A stretch of 64,000 nt of DNA, from the NCBI RefSeq assembly GCF_010748935.1, contig NZ_CP048796.1, positions 1,615,001 to 1,679,000 of the forward strand. Direction: 5' to 3'. Under the pieces are notes generated by a model. The model saw only the letters and a list, made by a program, of their open reading frames with translations. It was not told the origin of the DNA and ran no database searches. Below, piece after piece: positions 16,559 through 26,365 of the stretch. Origin of the DNA: Providencia vermicola (GTDB taxonomy: Bacteria; Pseudomonadota; Gammaproteobacteria; Enterobacterales; Enterobacteriaceae). Within the stretch, counting starts at the first letter, position 1. Each line of letters begins with the position of its first letter. The position numbers and the translations under genes are program-made.

Positions 16559-19500
16559 ATGACTATGGAAATTTTGCGTGGTTCACCTGCTCTATCAGCA
16601 TTTCGTATTACTCGCCTTTTGGCGTTGTTTGCTGAAAAACAGCTTCCTGTTACGGATATTTATGCTGAATATATGCACTTCGCTGAACTATCAGCACCTT
16701 TGAGTGATAGCGAGCAAGGCAAATTGCGTAGTTTGCTAAAATATGGACCTTCTCTCGCGGAGCATGAGCCATTTGGCACACTGATATTAGTGACCCCACG
16801 CCCTGGTACCATTTCTCCTTGGTCATCCAAAGCGACTGACATTGCACATAATTGTGGTTTACCTCAAGTCGAAAGAATTGAACGTGGTCTCGCTTATTAT
16901 GTGCAGGCGGATGCTTTATCACAGGCACAATGGCAAGCCATTGCGGCACTGCTTCATGACCGCATGATGGAAACGGTTTTTAGCGACTTTGAGCAGGCTC
17001 AAGCGCTTTTTGTTCATCATCAACCACAGCCAATGAAAGTTATCGATATCATTCGCTTAGGGCGTTCAGCACTTGAAAAAGCGAATATCGAAATGGGGTT
17101 AGCGCTGGCTGATGATGAAATCGACTATTTGTTTGATGCATTTACAGGATTAAAACGTAACCCAACAGATGTTGAGTTATATATGTTTGCACAAGCAAAC
17201 TCAGAACACTGCCGCCATAAAATTTTTAATGCTGACTGGATCATTGATGGTGAAAAACAGCCGAAATCGCTGTTTAAAATGATTAAAAACACCTTCGAGA
17301 CAACACCTGATTATGTTTTATCGGCTTATAAAGATAATGCCGCAGTGATGGAAGGCTCTTCTGTCGGGCGTTTCTTCCCTGAACCAGAAGGTCGCACTTA
17401 TCGTTATCATCAAGAAGATGCTCATATTTTGATGAAAGTGGAAACGCATAACCACCCAACAGCAATTTCACCGTGGCCAGGTGCTGCAACAGGCTCTGGT
17501 GGTGAAATTCGTGATGAAGGTGCAACAGGCCGTGGGGCAAAACCAAAAGCAGGGTTAGTGGGTTTCTCCGTGTCTAACCTCCGTATCCCGGGATTTGAGC
17601 AGCCTTGGGAAGAAGATTTCGGTAAACCAGAACGCATTGTTACTGCGCTCGATATTATGCTTGAAGGGCCTCTAGGGGGGGCCGCATTTAATAATGAATT
17701 TGGCCGCCCAGCGCTTTTAGGCTATTTCCGTACCTATGAAGAAAAGGTCAATAGCCACAACGGTGAAGAGCTACGAGGCTACCATAAACCGATTATGCTA
17801 GCGGGGGGGATTGGTAATATTCGCGCTGATCATGTCCAAAAAGGGGAGATCCCAGTTGGTGCAAAACTGATTGTGCTTGGTGGCCCATCAATGAACATTG
17901 GGCTTGGCGGTGGTGCAGCCTCTTCAATGGCCTCGGGTCAATCCGATGCGGATCTGGATTTTGCGTCAGTACAGCGTGATAACCCTGAAATGGAGCGTCG
18001 CTGCCAAGAAGTGATCGATAATTGCTGGCAGTTAGGTGATAACAACCCAATTCTCTTTATTCATGACGTTGGTGCGGGTGGTTTATCTAATGCAATGCCT
18101 GAACTCGTGAGTGATGGTGGCCGAGGTGGTTGTTTTGAATTACGCAAAATTCTTAATGATGAACCGGGCATGAGTCCATTAGAAGTCTGGTGTAATGAAT
18201 CACAAGAACGTTATGTATTAGCGGTAGCCCCTGAACAAATGCCCCTATTTACCGCCATTTGTGAACGTGAGCGTGCTCCTTTTGCTGTGATTGGTGAAGC
18301 CACTGAGCAGCGTGAGCTCGTGTTGAAAGATGAGCATTTTAATAATCAGCCTATCGATATGCCTCTGGATGTGCTACTCGGTAAAACCCCTAAAATGCTG
18401 CGAAATGTCGACACATTAAAAGCACAACCCGATGCGCTAGATAGAACATCGATTAATTTAAATGAAGCGGTTAAGCGCGTTTTACACCTGCCTGCTGTGG
18501 CAGAAAAGACCTTTTTAATCACCATTGGTGACCGTAGCGTAACGGGAATGGTTGCGCGTGACCAAATGGTTGGGCCATGGCAGATCCCTGTCGCCGATTG
18601 TGCCGTGACGACTGCTAGCCTAGATAGTTATTATGGCGAAGCGATGTCTATTGGTGAGAGAACACCTATTGCATTACTGGATTTTGCCGCTTCTGCTCGC
18701 ATGGCGGTTGGTGAAGCGTTAACGAATATCGCTTGTGCGTATGTGCAAGACCTTAAACGTGTGAAACTGTCTGCTAACTGGATGTCGGCAGCCGGTCACC
18801 CTGGTGAAGATGCAGGTTTATATCAAGCGGTTAAGGCGGTTGGTGAAGAATTATGTCCTGCTCTGGGATTAACGATTCCAGTAGGTAAAGACTCAATGTC
18901 AATGAAAACGCGCTGGCACGAAAATGGGGCAGAGCGTGAGATGACTTCACCATTGTCATTGATTATTAGTGCATTTGGTCGCGTTGAAGATGTGCGTTTG
19001 ACCGTGACCCCAGAATTAAAACAACAGCCTGATTCTGCATTGATGCTGATTGACCTTGGGCAAGGACATAATGCTCTAGGTGGTTCTGCACTTGCTCAAG
19101 TTTATCGCCAGTTGGGCAATAAAGCGCCCGATGTTCGTGATCCTAAACTGCTGTCAGGCTTCTTTACGGCTATCCAAAGCTTATTATCAGAGCAAAAGCT
19201 ATTAGCTTATCACGACCGTTCTGATGGTGGTTTGTTTGTCACATTAGCGGAAATGGCCTTTGCTGGTCACTGCGGTATTAACGTGGATATCAGTGAATTT
19301 GATGAGGATATTTTAGCCGCATTGTTTAATGAAGAGTTAGGTGCGGTGATCCAAATTAAACAACAAGATAGACCGTATGTTGAAGCTTGCTTTGCGGATG
19401 CTGGCTTGGGTGAGTGCCTACATTATTTAGGCACAGTAACGCAAGAGGATGCGTTAGTGATTAATAGCCGTGACACGGTAGTTTATCATGAATCACGTAG

Positions 19501-20452
19501 TACATTACGCGAATGGTGGGCGGAAACGACATGGCAGATGCAACGCTTACGTGATAACGAAGATTGCGCCGATGAGGAACATAAGGCTAAGTTAGACTCT
19601 CAAGACCCAGGTTTGAATACGCACCTGACCTTTGACATTGCTGATGACATTGCCGCGCCTTACATTATGTCTGGTGTTCGTCCTAAAGTTGCTGTTTTAC
19701 GTGAGCAAGGGGTGAACTCTCATGTTGAAATGGCAGCGGCATTTGACCGTGCTGGTTTTGATGCTGTCGATGTGCATATGAGTGATTTGTTAGCGGGCAA
19801 TCTATCATTAGCAGGTTTCCAAACACTGGTTGCATGCGGTGGTTTTTCATACGGTGATGTATTAGGTGCTGGAGAGGGCTGGGCGAAGTCGATTCTGTTT
19901 AACCCTCAAGTACGTGACGAATTTACCGCTTTCTTTGAGCGCCAAGATACCTTATCTCTCGGTGTGTGTAATGGATGCCAAATGATGTCTAACCTGTATG
20001 AGTTAATTCCAGGGGCAGAGTTCTGGCCACGGTTTGTTCGCAATCGTTCTGAGCGTTTTGAAGCTCGCTTTAGTTTAGTTGAAGTGGCGAAGAGCCCATC
20101 ATTATTGCTGCAAGATATGGTTGGCTCACGTATGCCTATCGCGGTCTCTCATGGTGAAGGGTTCGTTGAAGCAAGACAGCCTACTCATATTCAGCAACTG
20201 GAAAACAAGGGATTAGTCGCGTTACGTTTTGTGAATAACTACGGGCAAGTGACTGAGCAATATCCGGCGAACCCAAATGGCTCTGTAAATGGGATCACGT
20301 CTGTAACCTCAATGGATGGCCGAGCGACGATTATGATGCCTCATCCGGAGCGTGTATTCCGTACTGTGAGTCATTCGTGGCATCCTGATAATTGGGGTGA
20401 AGATGGCCCATGGATGCGTATTTTCCGTAATGCACGTAAACAATTAGGTTAA
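16559..20452 (+). CDS. purL: Phosphoribosylformylglycinamidine synthase
   Basis: 1297 residues from the ATG at 16559 ([12 protein letters not shown]); E. coli PurL starts [11 protein letters not shown], so the ATG at 16547 is less likely and 16565 is an alternative. It catalyses the fourth step of purine synthesis, FGAR + glutamine + ATP to FGAM. The large single-chain type is seen: N-terminal PurS-like part, two ATP-binding synthase halves ('[29 protein letters not shown]', then '[20 protein letters not shown]') and a C-terminal glutaminase with the catalytic Cys in '[10 protein letters not shown]' and 'PHPERV'. It is controlled by the PurR box upstream. Confidence 0.97.
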   Translation: MTMEILRGSPALSAFRITRLLALFAEKQLPVTDIYAEYMHFAELSAPLSDSEQGKLRSLLKYGPSLAEHEPFGTLILVTPRPGTISPWSSKATDIAHNCGLPQVERIERGLAYYVQADALSQAQWQAIAALLHDRMMETVFSDFEQAQALFVHHQPQPMKVIDIIRLGRSALEKANIEMGLALADDEIDYLFDAFTGLKRNPTDVELYMFAQANSEHCRHKIFNADWIIDGEKQPKSLFKMIKNTFETTPDYVLSAYKDNAAVMEGSSVGRFFPEPEGRTYRYHQEDAHILMKVETHNHPTAISPWPGAATGSGGEIRDEGATGRGAKPKAGLVGFSVSNLRIPGFEQPWEEDFGKPERIVTALDIMLEGPLGGAAFNNEFGRPALLGYFRTYEEKVNSHNGEELRGYHKPIMLAGGIGNIRADHVQKGEIPVGAKLIVLGGPSMNIGLGGGAASSMASGQSDADLDFASVQRDNPEMERRCQEVIDNCWQLGDNNPILFIHDVGAGGLSNAMPELVSDGGRGGCFELRKILNDEPGMSPLEVWCNESQERYVLAVAPEQMPLFTAICERERAPFAVIGEATEQRELVLKDEHFNNQPIDMPLDVLLGKTPKMLRNVDTLKAQPDALDRTSINLNEAVKRVLHLPAVAEKTFLITIGDRSVTGMVARDQMVGPWQIPVADCAVTTASLDSYYGEAMSIGERTPIALLDFAASARMAVGEALTNIACAYVQDLKRVKLSANWMSAAGHPGEDAGLYQAVKAVGEELCPALGLTIPVGKDSMSMKTRWHENGAEREMTSPLSLIISAFGRVEDVRLTVTPELKQQPDSALMLIDLGQGHNALGGSALAQVYRQLGNKAPDVRDPKLLSGFFTAIQSLLSEQKLLAYHDRSDGGLFVTLAEMAFAGHCGINVDISEFDEDILAALFNEELGAVIQIKQQDRPYVEACFADAGLGECLHYLGTVTQEDALVINSRDTVVYHESRSTLREWWAETTWQMQRLRDNEDCADEEHKAKLDSQDPGLNTHLTFDIADDIAAPYIMSGVRPKVAVLREQGVNSHVEMAAAFDRAGFDAVDVHMSDLLAGNLSLAGFQTLVACGGFSYGDVLGAGEGWAKSILFNPQVRDEFTAFFERQDTLSLGVCNGCQMMSNLYELIPGAEFWPRFVRNRSERFEARFSLVEVAKSPSLLLQDMVGSRMPIAVSHGEGFVEARQPTHIQQLENKGLVALRFVNNYGQVTEQYPANPNGSVNGITSVTSMDGRATIMMPHPERVFRTVSHSWHPDNWGEDGPWMRIFRNARKQLG

Positions 20453-20472
20453 CTCGATTAAATATAAAGTGG

Positions 20473-20495
20473 ATAGCCCCGTCTGACGGGGCTAT
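20473..20495 (+). terminator. Hairpin downstream of purL (copy 1)
   Basis: A perfect inverted repeat, ATAGCCCCGTC-T-GACGGGGCTAT, starts 20 bp after the purL stop, but no T-run follows. The same hairpin with one substitution is repeated at 20637. Confidence 0.55.
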
Positions 20496-20507
20496 GAGGT
20501 TGTTGAC

Positions 20508-20574
20508 AAAGCGGGATAAAAGCGTGGTTTTTCCCGCTTTGTGTTATCAGTCGAAAATCAATAAATTGATTTTC
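20508..20574. repeat. Two further inverted repeats between purL and the methyltransferase
   Basis: AAAGCGGGA at 20508-20516 pairs with TCCCGCTTT at 20532-20540, and GAAAATCAAT at 20553-20562 pairs with ATTGATTTTC at 20565-20574. A third, weaker TGCCGC/GCGGCA pair follows near 20603-20632. Confidence 0.6.
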
Positions 20575-20636
20575 CTCGTTTATTTTCAAAACCGATTCGA
20601 CTTGCCGCCAAATATAATAGGTTTAGCGGCAGTCTG

Positions 20637-20666
20637 ATAGCCCCGTCTGATGGGGCTATTTTTTTG
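20637..20666 (+). terminator. Terminator hairpin (copy 2) with T7 run
   Basis: ATAGCCCC at 20637-20644 pairs with GGGGCTAT at 20652-20659 and is followed by a T7 run. It is a near copy of the hairpin at 20473-20495 and probably the real end of the purL transcript. Confidence 0.75.
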
Positions 20667-20677
20667 TTTGCCGCGAA

Positions 20678-21709
20678 TTAGATTGGAACAGTTTCAATGA
20701 TGCTGATATGACTGTTTGTTGGGATGATTTGGGTGATCCTTAGACCCGCTTGCGAAAATAATTCCATAAATTCGTTTTTTGTCCGTTCGTTACTGTCATG
20801 AATCACACTCAAACATATAAGTTCTAACTCTTTTCCAAAATGAGGCGCATTATCTTCAGGGATAACAGCATCCATGATCAGTAATTTTGAGGTGGGCTTC
20901 ATTGCGTTGCGAATAGTTTTAAATATCTCAACAAGTTTATCATCGGGCCAATCATGAGTGATGTATTTCAACAAATAGATATCGGCCTCTGGACACTGCT
21001 CAAAAAAAGAACCCGATTGCAATTTCCAGCGAGTATTATCGTTTAATTTGGACAAAATATTTTTTTCAAGCACATGCTTTTTATCAAATAAAATCCCTTT
21101 CAATGAGGGATTACGGGCTAATACTTCAAGAAGTAGGTTGCCTAAGCCGCCGGCAATATCGGCAACAATAATATTTTGGGGAAAGGTATAGTTTTGTAGG
21201 ATAAATTCATTTTCAATCTTTGATAAAGAAGCCTGCCCTTCATCAAAACCATCCGGTTGTGAAGCCTTTTTTTCCCAGTACTCAAAGAATGTAGCGCCGA
21301 ATAGCTCTTCAAATGGCTTTCTTCCATAAGCGAATTGTGCAAACCTTGCACTGGTTAACCAAAAGGTTTTATCTGTCAGCCAGAGGATTGCGGGACGTAA
21401 TGAGTAGGGGTGATCCGAGCATAAAAATGCGGCTTCTGGAGTGAGCGCGTAATGGGTTCCCCCTTGGCAGGTAAAAATGTTACGTGTCGCAAGTACTCGC
21501 AGGATTTTTTTAATTATTTTTGCATCCACATTCATGCTATCGGCTAACTGATGAATGGTTTTTGCTCCCTGTGTTAAATGGTCTGCGATATTTAACTGCA
21601 CAGCAGCACGTAGCGCAGCTTGGAAGACAAAACCGATAGTTTGTTCCAGCACATGCAGCGCGGGCTGCATATCAATGGTTTCTATCCTATTGTTTGATTG
21701 TACGTTCAT
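20678..21709 (-). CDS. SAM-dependent O-methyltransferase (plant-type OMT fold)
   Basis: 343 residues. The ATG at 21709 has AGGA at 7 bp and is preferred over the in-frame ATG at 21721. The N-terminal 100 residues form a dimerisation/winged-helix-like part ('ALHVLEQTIGFVFQAALRAA', 'MNVDAKIIKKILRVLATRNI'). The C-terminal part is a Rossmann methyltransferase with the SAM loop 'VADIAGGLGNLLLEVLARNP', the acidic 'YLLKYITHDWPDDK' and 'KLLIMDAVIPED'. This is the family of small-molecule O-methyltransferases (catechol, hydroxyneurosporene and antibiotic types). No pathway genes are adjacent, so the substrate is unknown. It sits between purL and glmY, where E. coli has no gene, and is probably acquired. 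Confidence 0.8.
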   Translation of the reverse strand: MNVQSNNRIETIDMQPALHVLEQTIGFVFQAALRAAVQLNIADHLTQGAKTIHQLADSMNVDAKIIKKILRVLATRNIFTCQGGTHYALTPEAAFLCSDHPYSLRPAILWLTDKTFWLTSARFAQFAYGRKPFEELFGATFFEYWEKKASQPDGFDEGQASLSKIENEFILQNYTFPQNIIVADIAGGLGNLLLEVLARNPSLKGILFDKKHVLEKNILSKLNDNTRWKLQSGSFFEQCPEADIYLLKYITHDWPDDKLVEIFKTIRNAMKPTSKLLIMDAVIPEDNAPHFGKELELICLSVIHDSNERTKNEFMELFSQAGLRITQIIPTNSHISIIETVPI

Positions 21710-21944
21710 AAATTTCCTCATTGAGTTTTCGAAGGCTAAAAAAGATCACCTTAACTTAAGTATTGTTGATGTTTTTAGATTGGTGAAATTTCCCGTTAAA
21801 AATAACAAGTTAATAAATATCAATATAGTTAGTCATTTTGTTGTTGTTTTTTCTTTTTGATACTTACAGCTAATACTTTTATTAAGTAATTTTATTAATG
21901 ATTTTGTGGTTTTAGGGGTAGGCAATCAGGCGTATTTACGGATG

Positions 21945-22058
21945 TGTATAAATTTAGCGACAAACCCACTATTAGACTGTCGCTAATTGGCGACATTTAA
22001 ATTATTGAAATTAAAGGATAATTTATATCCGGGTGATAGGTGTCTTTAATAAGAGACA
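21945..22058 (+). promoter_or_regulatory. Three GlrR binding sites upstream of glmY
   Basis: Three 18-bp sites of the form TGTC-N10-GACA lie 134-247 bp before the predicted glmY start. TGTCGCTAATTGGCGACA (21978-21995) and TGTCTTTAATAAGAGACA (22041-22058) are perfect; TGTATAAATTTAGCGACA (21945-21962) has one mismatch in a half-site. In E. coli GlrR binds three such sites upstream of glmY to activate sigma-54 transcription. Confidence 0.85.
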
Positions 22059-22163
22059 ATTTGTGATAATGGGTGATAGGTTTAGGGCCAGAAAAAGAAA
22101 TTAATTGTGAGATTTTAAATAAAAACCCTTAATTTTCAATTAAATAAAAAATATATTGAAAAG

Positions 22164-22180
22164 TTGGCACGATGTATGCA
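22164..22180 (+). promoter_or_regulatory. Sigma-54 promoter of glmY
   Basis: TTGGCACGATGTATGCA is a good -24/-12 element (TGGCAC-N5-ATGCA against the TGGCAC-N5-TTGCA consensus). The conserved GC of the -12 box at 22178-22179 predicts a start at about 22191-22192, exactly where the GlmY-like sequence begins. The GlrR sites lie upstream at enhancer distance. Confidence 0.88.
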
Positions 22181-22191
22181 TAATAATATTC

Positions 22192-22440
22192 AGTTGCTCA
22201 TTCAACATTATTATGTCGGTCCACAATAAGGTGGGAACATACCACATAAAGCAAGAATGATGCCAAAGTAAGGTGCCTACCGTCCAACAGCACAGATATT
22301 CGTCTTTAGACCTTATCAAACACCGGACGACACGTGGAGTGAGGCACCACCTATATGATTATAGAGAGATAATCATATATCACATCAGTAAATCGCTGGC
22401 GGAATAGAGTTGAACACTTTATTCCGCCTTCCTGTTTTTA
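22192..22440 (+). ncRNA. glmY: Small RNA GlmY (3' end uncertain)
   Basis: The synteny (between purL and glrK) is that of GlmY. The start AGTTGCTCATTC resembles the E. coli 5' end AGTGGCTCATTC. The 'TTATGTC' to 'ACATAAAGC' stem and the 'GATGCCAAAGTAAGGTGCC' segment match the conserved stem-loop region as I recall it. GlmY sequesters RapZ, which protects GlmZ and raises GlmS (glucosamine-6-phosphate) synthesis. After the conserved part come a stem GGTGCCT/AGGCACC, a 10-bp AT stem (22352-22377) and GGCGGAATA/TATTCCGCC (22398-22428) followed by a T-rich stretch. That makes this transcript longer than the 184 nt of E. coli if all belong to it. Confidence 0.8.
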
Positions 22441-22450
22441 TCCCCAAATT

Positions 22451-22487
22451 CATTCTTTTCATATTCATTCTTTTCATATTCATTCTT
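22451..22487. repeat. 15-bp tandem repeat upstream of glrK
   Basis: Two perfect copies of CATTCTTTTCATATT (22451-22465, 22466-22480) and a partial third copy lie between the glmY end and glrK. Confidence 0.85.
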
Positions 22488-22626
22488 GTTTTCAAATAGA
22501 TTGGCACATTGCTTGCTGTGACTAGCGGGATCATCCTTTTTTGAAGTGGAAAACTGAACTGTCGTAATCAGGTTCACCTAATGTACTCAGTTCTGCTACC
22601 ATGGAACCACGTTTAATAGGTGTGAG

Positions 22627-24066
22627 ATGAATGCATTGAGTAAATGGCGTCTATTTCCGCGCTCCCTGCGCCAATTGGTTGTCATGGCATTTTGGTTAGT
22701 GCTATTACCGCTATTGGTATTGGCTTATCAGGCTTATCAAAGTTTGGAGCAATTAAGTAACCAAGCGGCTCAAATTAATAAAACAACACTTTTGGATACT
22801 CGCCGTAGTGAGGCTATGGGGGGATTAGCTTTAGAAATGGAAAGAAGCTACCGTCAGTATTGTGTATTAAAAGATGCCTCTTTACATTCGCTTTATTTAA
22901 AACAATTCTCTGATTATCAACAAATGTTCGAACGGCAGAAAACAATACTGCCTAAAGAAACAGATACTTCAGCGCTTTCTCAAGCATTGAGTGAGCTAAA
23001 AACAGTGGTTTGTGAAAATAGTGAGCCACCAAAAGAAGTCACGACCGCATTAAGCCAATTTTCTGAACAAAATAATGTATTGATACAAGAAACGCGTGAT
23101 GTCATTTTTAGTCGAGGCGAGCAGCTACAAAAAGCGATTGCAAATAAAGGGCAACTCTTTGGTTGGCAAAGTCTGATCCTATTTCTATTAAGCGTTTTAT
23201 TGGTTGCGCTATTTACACGGATGATTATTGGACCTGTGAAAGGGATTGAGCGAATGATCAATCGGTTAGGCACGGGAAGGACCTTAACAAATAATCTTAA
23301 GCAATTCAAAGGACCCCGTGAGCTACGGTCTTTAGCGCAGCGTATTATCTGGTTAAGTGAACGCTTGGCTTGGCTAGAGTCACAGCGACATGAATTTTTA
23401 CGGCATATTTCTCATGAACTTAAAACACCATTAGCCAGTATGCGTGAAGGCACAGAATTACTTGCGGATGAAGTGGCAGGGCCACTCACCGCTTCACAAA
23501 AAGAAGTCGTCGAAATTTTAGATCATAGTAGTAAGCATCTTCAGCAACTTATTGAACAGCTTCTCGATTATAATCGCAAGTTGGCTGATAGTCCGCCAGA
23601 AGCACAGCATGTCGACTTACAAAAATTGATTGAAGACATTGTTATGGCTCATAATTTACCAGCGAGAGCGAAAAATATTCAAACAGATATCCGTTTACGA
23701 ATTGATCATTGCCTTGCTGAACCAACGTTACTTGGACGTGTTATTGATAATATCTACTCCAATGCGGTGCACTATGGCAGTGAATCAGGTAATATTTGGA
23801 TCACAAGCCGCAGAATAGATAATAAGCTTGTCATTGAAGTTGCTAATACTGGCACGCCTATTCCTGAATCAGAGCAAAGTATGATTTTTGAACCTTTCTA
23901 TCAAGGGTCACTGGTGAGAAAAGGGGCCGTCAAAGGAAGTGGTCTAGGATTAAGTATTGCGCAAGATTGTATTAAGCAAATGGGGGGTGAATTGTCACTT
24001 GTTCCCCATAAATTAGCAGATGTCTGCTTTAGAATTGAACTGCCTTTAACTGCAGAGAATGAATAA
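22627..24066 (+). CDS. glrK: Two-component sensor histidine kinase GlrK (QseE)
   Basis: 479 residues. Membrane helices at about 16-34 and 179-198 enclose a periplasmic sensor part. A HAMP linker follows, then the H-box with the phosphorylated His263 ('HEFLRHISHELKTPLASMRE') and the ATPase domain with the N-box 'VIDNIYSNAVHYG' and 'GSGLGLSIAQDCI'. It phosphorylates GlrR in response to cell-envelope signals. It is first in the glrK-qseG-glrR operon and directly downstream of glmY, the main target. Confidence 0.93.
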   Translation: MNALSKWRLFPRSLRQLVVMAFWLVLLPLLVLAYQAYQSLEQLSNQAAQINKTTLLDTRRSEAMGGLALEMERSYRQYCVLKDASLHSLYLKQFSDYQQMFERQKTILPKETDTSALSQALSELKTVVCENSEPPKEVTTALSQFSEQNNVLIQETRDVIFSRGEQLQKAIANKGQLFGWQSLILFLLSVLLVALFTRMIIGPVKGIERMINRLGTGRTLTNNLKQFKGPRELRSLAQRIIWLSERLAWLESQRHEFLRHISHELKTPLASMREGTELLADEVAGPLTASQKEVVEILDHSSKHLQQLIEQLLDYNRKLADSPPEAQHVDLQKLIEDIVMAHNLPARAKNIQTDIRLRIDHCLAEPTLLGRVIDNIYSNAVHYGSESGNIWITSRRIDNKLVIEVANTGTPIPESEQSMIFEPFYQGSLVRKGAVKGSGLGLSIAQDCIKQMGGELSLVPHKLADVCFRIELPLTAENE

Positions 24067-24068
24067 TA

Positions 24069-24920
24069 ATGGCAAATAGGTCTACAGATGTTTTGACAGC
24101 ACTGCATTTGACAATGCTGTCAAAGCGATACATCGAATTAACGAAAAAAACAACGACATTTATCCAAAAGCGAAAAACGGTACAGTTAGGCGCATTATTA
24201 TTGTCATTAATTTTGACAGGGTGTGCGACTAAAAGTGGACAATCGCCATTAGATACATTGGCGCAAGTTGTGGTACCCGAGGTCAAAGTCACAGACTACC
24301 GTTATGCTGATTGCCATGGAATTTGGGATAATCAGCAGCAGAGTGCGCGTGAAAATGCCCTTTTTTGGCTGAGGATGATGGATTGTGCCGATCGTCTTGA
24401 TCCGAAAACAGCCCGCGCACAAGCCTTACAACTGTCTATTGATAATTGGTCGAATGCATTTCAACAAAGTATTCTTATGGGAGCAGCAGAGCCCTCGATT
24501 GCTGAGCGACGTAAAATGGTCGATAGCATGAATACCTTTAGCCTTAACTTCCCGACGGCAATTCGTCCGTTACTTCAGCTCTGGCGTGAGCAGCAAGTAC
24601 AAATTATCAATCTCGCGGAAGCCAATTCTCGTTTTAAGCGCTTACAGCAAGAAACAGATAATAAGCTTGATCGTATGAAAGAGGAGAATGCTCGACTACT
24701 CTTTGAGTTGGACACGACATCACGCAAATTAGAGAATTTGACAGATATTGAAAGACAGCTCTCTTCCCGCAAGCAAAATACCAATGAAACAGAAAAAGAG
24801 GTAGAAGCAGTTGATAAAAATCAGGCCAAAGAAGCGGTTAAAGTAGAGAAGCCTGTTACTGAGAGCGAAAATTCAACCACAAATAATCAATTGGAGAGTG
24901 AGCGTAATGACCAGCCGTAA
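24069..24920 (+). CDS. qseG: Outer-membrane lipoprotein QseG
   Basis: 283 residues. A hydrophobic segment ends in the lipobox 'LILTGC', so the mature protein is a lipoprotein. 'FWLRMMDCADRLDPKTARAQ' and 'TTSRKLENLTDIERQLSSRK' match E. coli QseG. In E. coli QseG interacts with the GlrK sensor domain and is needed for its activity. The N-terminal region before the hydrophobic segment is unusually long from this ATG; an in-frame ATG at 24114 could be the true start. The C-terminal tail is charged and low-complexity. The end overlaps glrR by 14 bp. Confidence 0.88.
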   Translation: MANRSTDVLTALHLTMLSKRYIELTKKTTTFIQKRKTVQLGALLLSLILTGCATKSGQSPLDTLAQVVVPEVKVTDYRYADCHGIWDNQQQSARENALFWLRMMDCADRLDPKTARAQALQLSIDNWSNAFQQSILMGAAEPSIAERRKMVDSMNTFSLNFPTAIRPLLQLWREQQVQIINLAEANSRFKRLQQETDNKLDRMKEENARLLFELDTTSRKLENLTDIERQLSSRKQNTNETEKEVEAVDKNQAKEAVKVEKPVTESENSTTNNQLESERNDQP

Positions 24921-26247
24921 ATCAGCAAATCTATTGTTGGTGGATGATGATCCTAGCCTGCTGAAATTACTTGGTATGCGCTTAAGCAGCGAAGGGTTTA
25001 AAGTCATAACAGCTGAAAGCGGAATGGAAGCGTTAAAGCTACTACAAAAAGAAAAAGTTGATTTAGTCATTAGCGACTTGCGAATGGATGAAATGGACGG
25101 CATGGCGCTGTTTGATGAAGTTCAAAAACACCATCCTAACTTACCTGTGATCATCTTAACTGCCCATGGCTCTATACCTGATGCCGTTGCAGCAACCCAA
25201 CGGGGGGTATTTAGTTTTCTCACTAAGCCTGTTGATAAAGATGCATTGTATAAAGCGATTGATGACGCACTGGCATTGTCTTCAACACCGATCAGTGATG
25301 AAGAGTGGAGCGAGGGGATTGTGACACGTAGCCCGTTGATGATTCGGCTGCTAGAACAAGCCCATATGGTGGCACAATCGGATGTCAGCGTATTAATTAA
25401 TGGGCAAAGTGGTACAGGTAAAGAAGTCCTCGCGCAAGCCATTCACAAGGCCAGTCCTCGGGCGAATAAGCCATTCATTGCTATCAACTGTGGCGCTTTA
25501 CCTGAACAGTTATTAGAGTCAGAACTCTTTGGTCATGCAAAAGGGGCATTTACAGGTGCTGTGAGTAGCCGTGAAGGGCTATTTTTTGCAGCGAGTGGTG
25601 GCACCTTATTTCTTGATGAAATAGGTGATATGCCAATGCCTTTACAGGTGAAATTACTGCGTGTGTTACAAGAGCGTAAAGTACGGCCATTAGGGAGTAA
25701 CCGTGACTTAGACATCGATGTGCGGATTATTTCTGCTACCCATCGTAATTTGCCTAAAGCCATGGAAAAAAATGAATTTCGGGAAGACCTCTATTATCGT
25801 TTGAATGTCGTGAACTTACGGATACCTGCACTGAACGAAAGAGCAGAAGATATCCCTATTTTGGCGAATCATTTATTACGTGAATCGGCATCAAGGCATA
25901 AACCGTTTGTACGTAGTTTTTCCACCGAGGCAATGAAATGCTTAATGTCAGCCAGCTGGCCGGGTAACGTGCGTCAATTAGTTAACGTAATCGAACAATG
26001 TGTTGCGTTGACGACAACACCTGTTATTAGTGAAGCATTAGTGAGCCAAGCTTTACAAGGTGAAAATACGGCATTGCCAACCTTTGTTGAAGCGCGTAAC
26101 CAATTCGAATTGAACTATTTACGCAAGTTACTGCAAATGACGAAAGGTAATGTCACTCAAGCGGCTCGTATGGCGGGAAGAAACCGTACAGAGTTTTATA
26201 AGTTATTGGCTCGTCACGATTTAGAAGCGAATGACTTCAAAGAATAA
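24907..26247 (+). CDS. glrR: Sigma-54-dependent response regulator GlrR (QseF)
   Basis: 446 residues from the ATG at 24907, matching the E. coli start; a GTG at 24898 is in frame. It has a receiver domain with phospho-acceptor Asp57 ('VDLVISDLRMDEMDG'), a central AAA+ domain with 'GQSGTGKE', the sigma-54 contact loop 'GAFTGA' and 'LDEIGD', and a C-terminal Fis-type helix-turn-helix ('NVTQAARMAGRNRTEFYKLL'). It activates glmY from the three sites at 21945-22058. Confidence 0.95.
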   Translation: MTSRKSANLLLVDDDPSLLKLLGMRLSSEGFKVITAESGMEALKLLQKEKVDLVISDLRMDEMDGMALFDEVQKHHPNLPVIILTAHGSIPDAVAATQRGVFSFLTKPVDKDALYKAIDDALALSSTPISDEEWSEGIVTRSPLMIRLLEQAHMVAQSDVSVLINGQSGTGKEVLAQAIHKASPRANKPFIAINCGALPEQLLESELFGHAKGAFTGAVSSREGLFFAASGGTLFLDEIGDMPMPLQVKLLRVLQERKVRPLGSNRDLDIDVRIISATHRNLPKAMEKNEFREDLYYRLNVVNLRIPALNERAEDIPILANHLLRESASRHKPFVRSFSTEAMKCLMSASWPGNVRQLVNVIEQCVALTTTPVISEALVSQALQGENTALPTFVEARNQFELNYLRKLLQMTKGNVTQAARMAGRNRTEFYKLLARHDLEANDFKE

Positions 26248-26365
26248 TGAATAACATAGTCTACATTTATCCTGTTAAGTGACTCAAGACATAGTCGCCG
26301 TAAACGAGTCACGGCTAAGAGTGAATGAAGGTATCAATATAAATGCTCGGGAGAATAAATACCTT

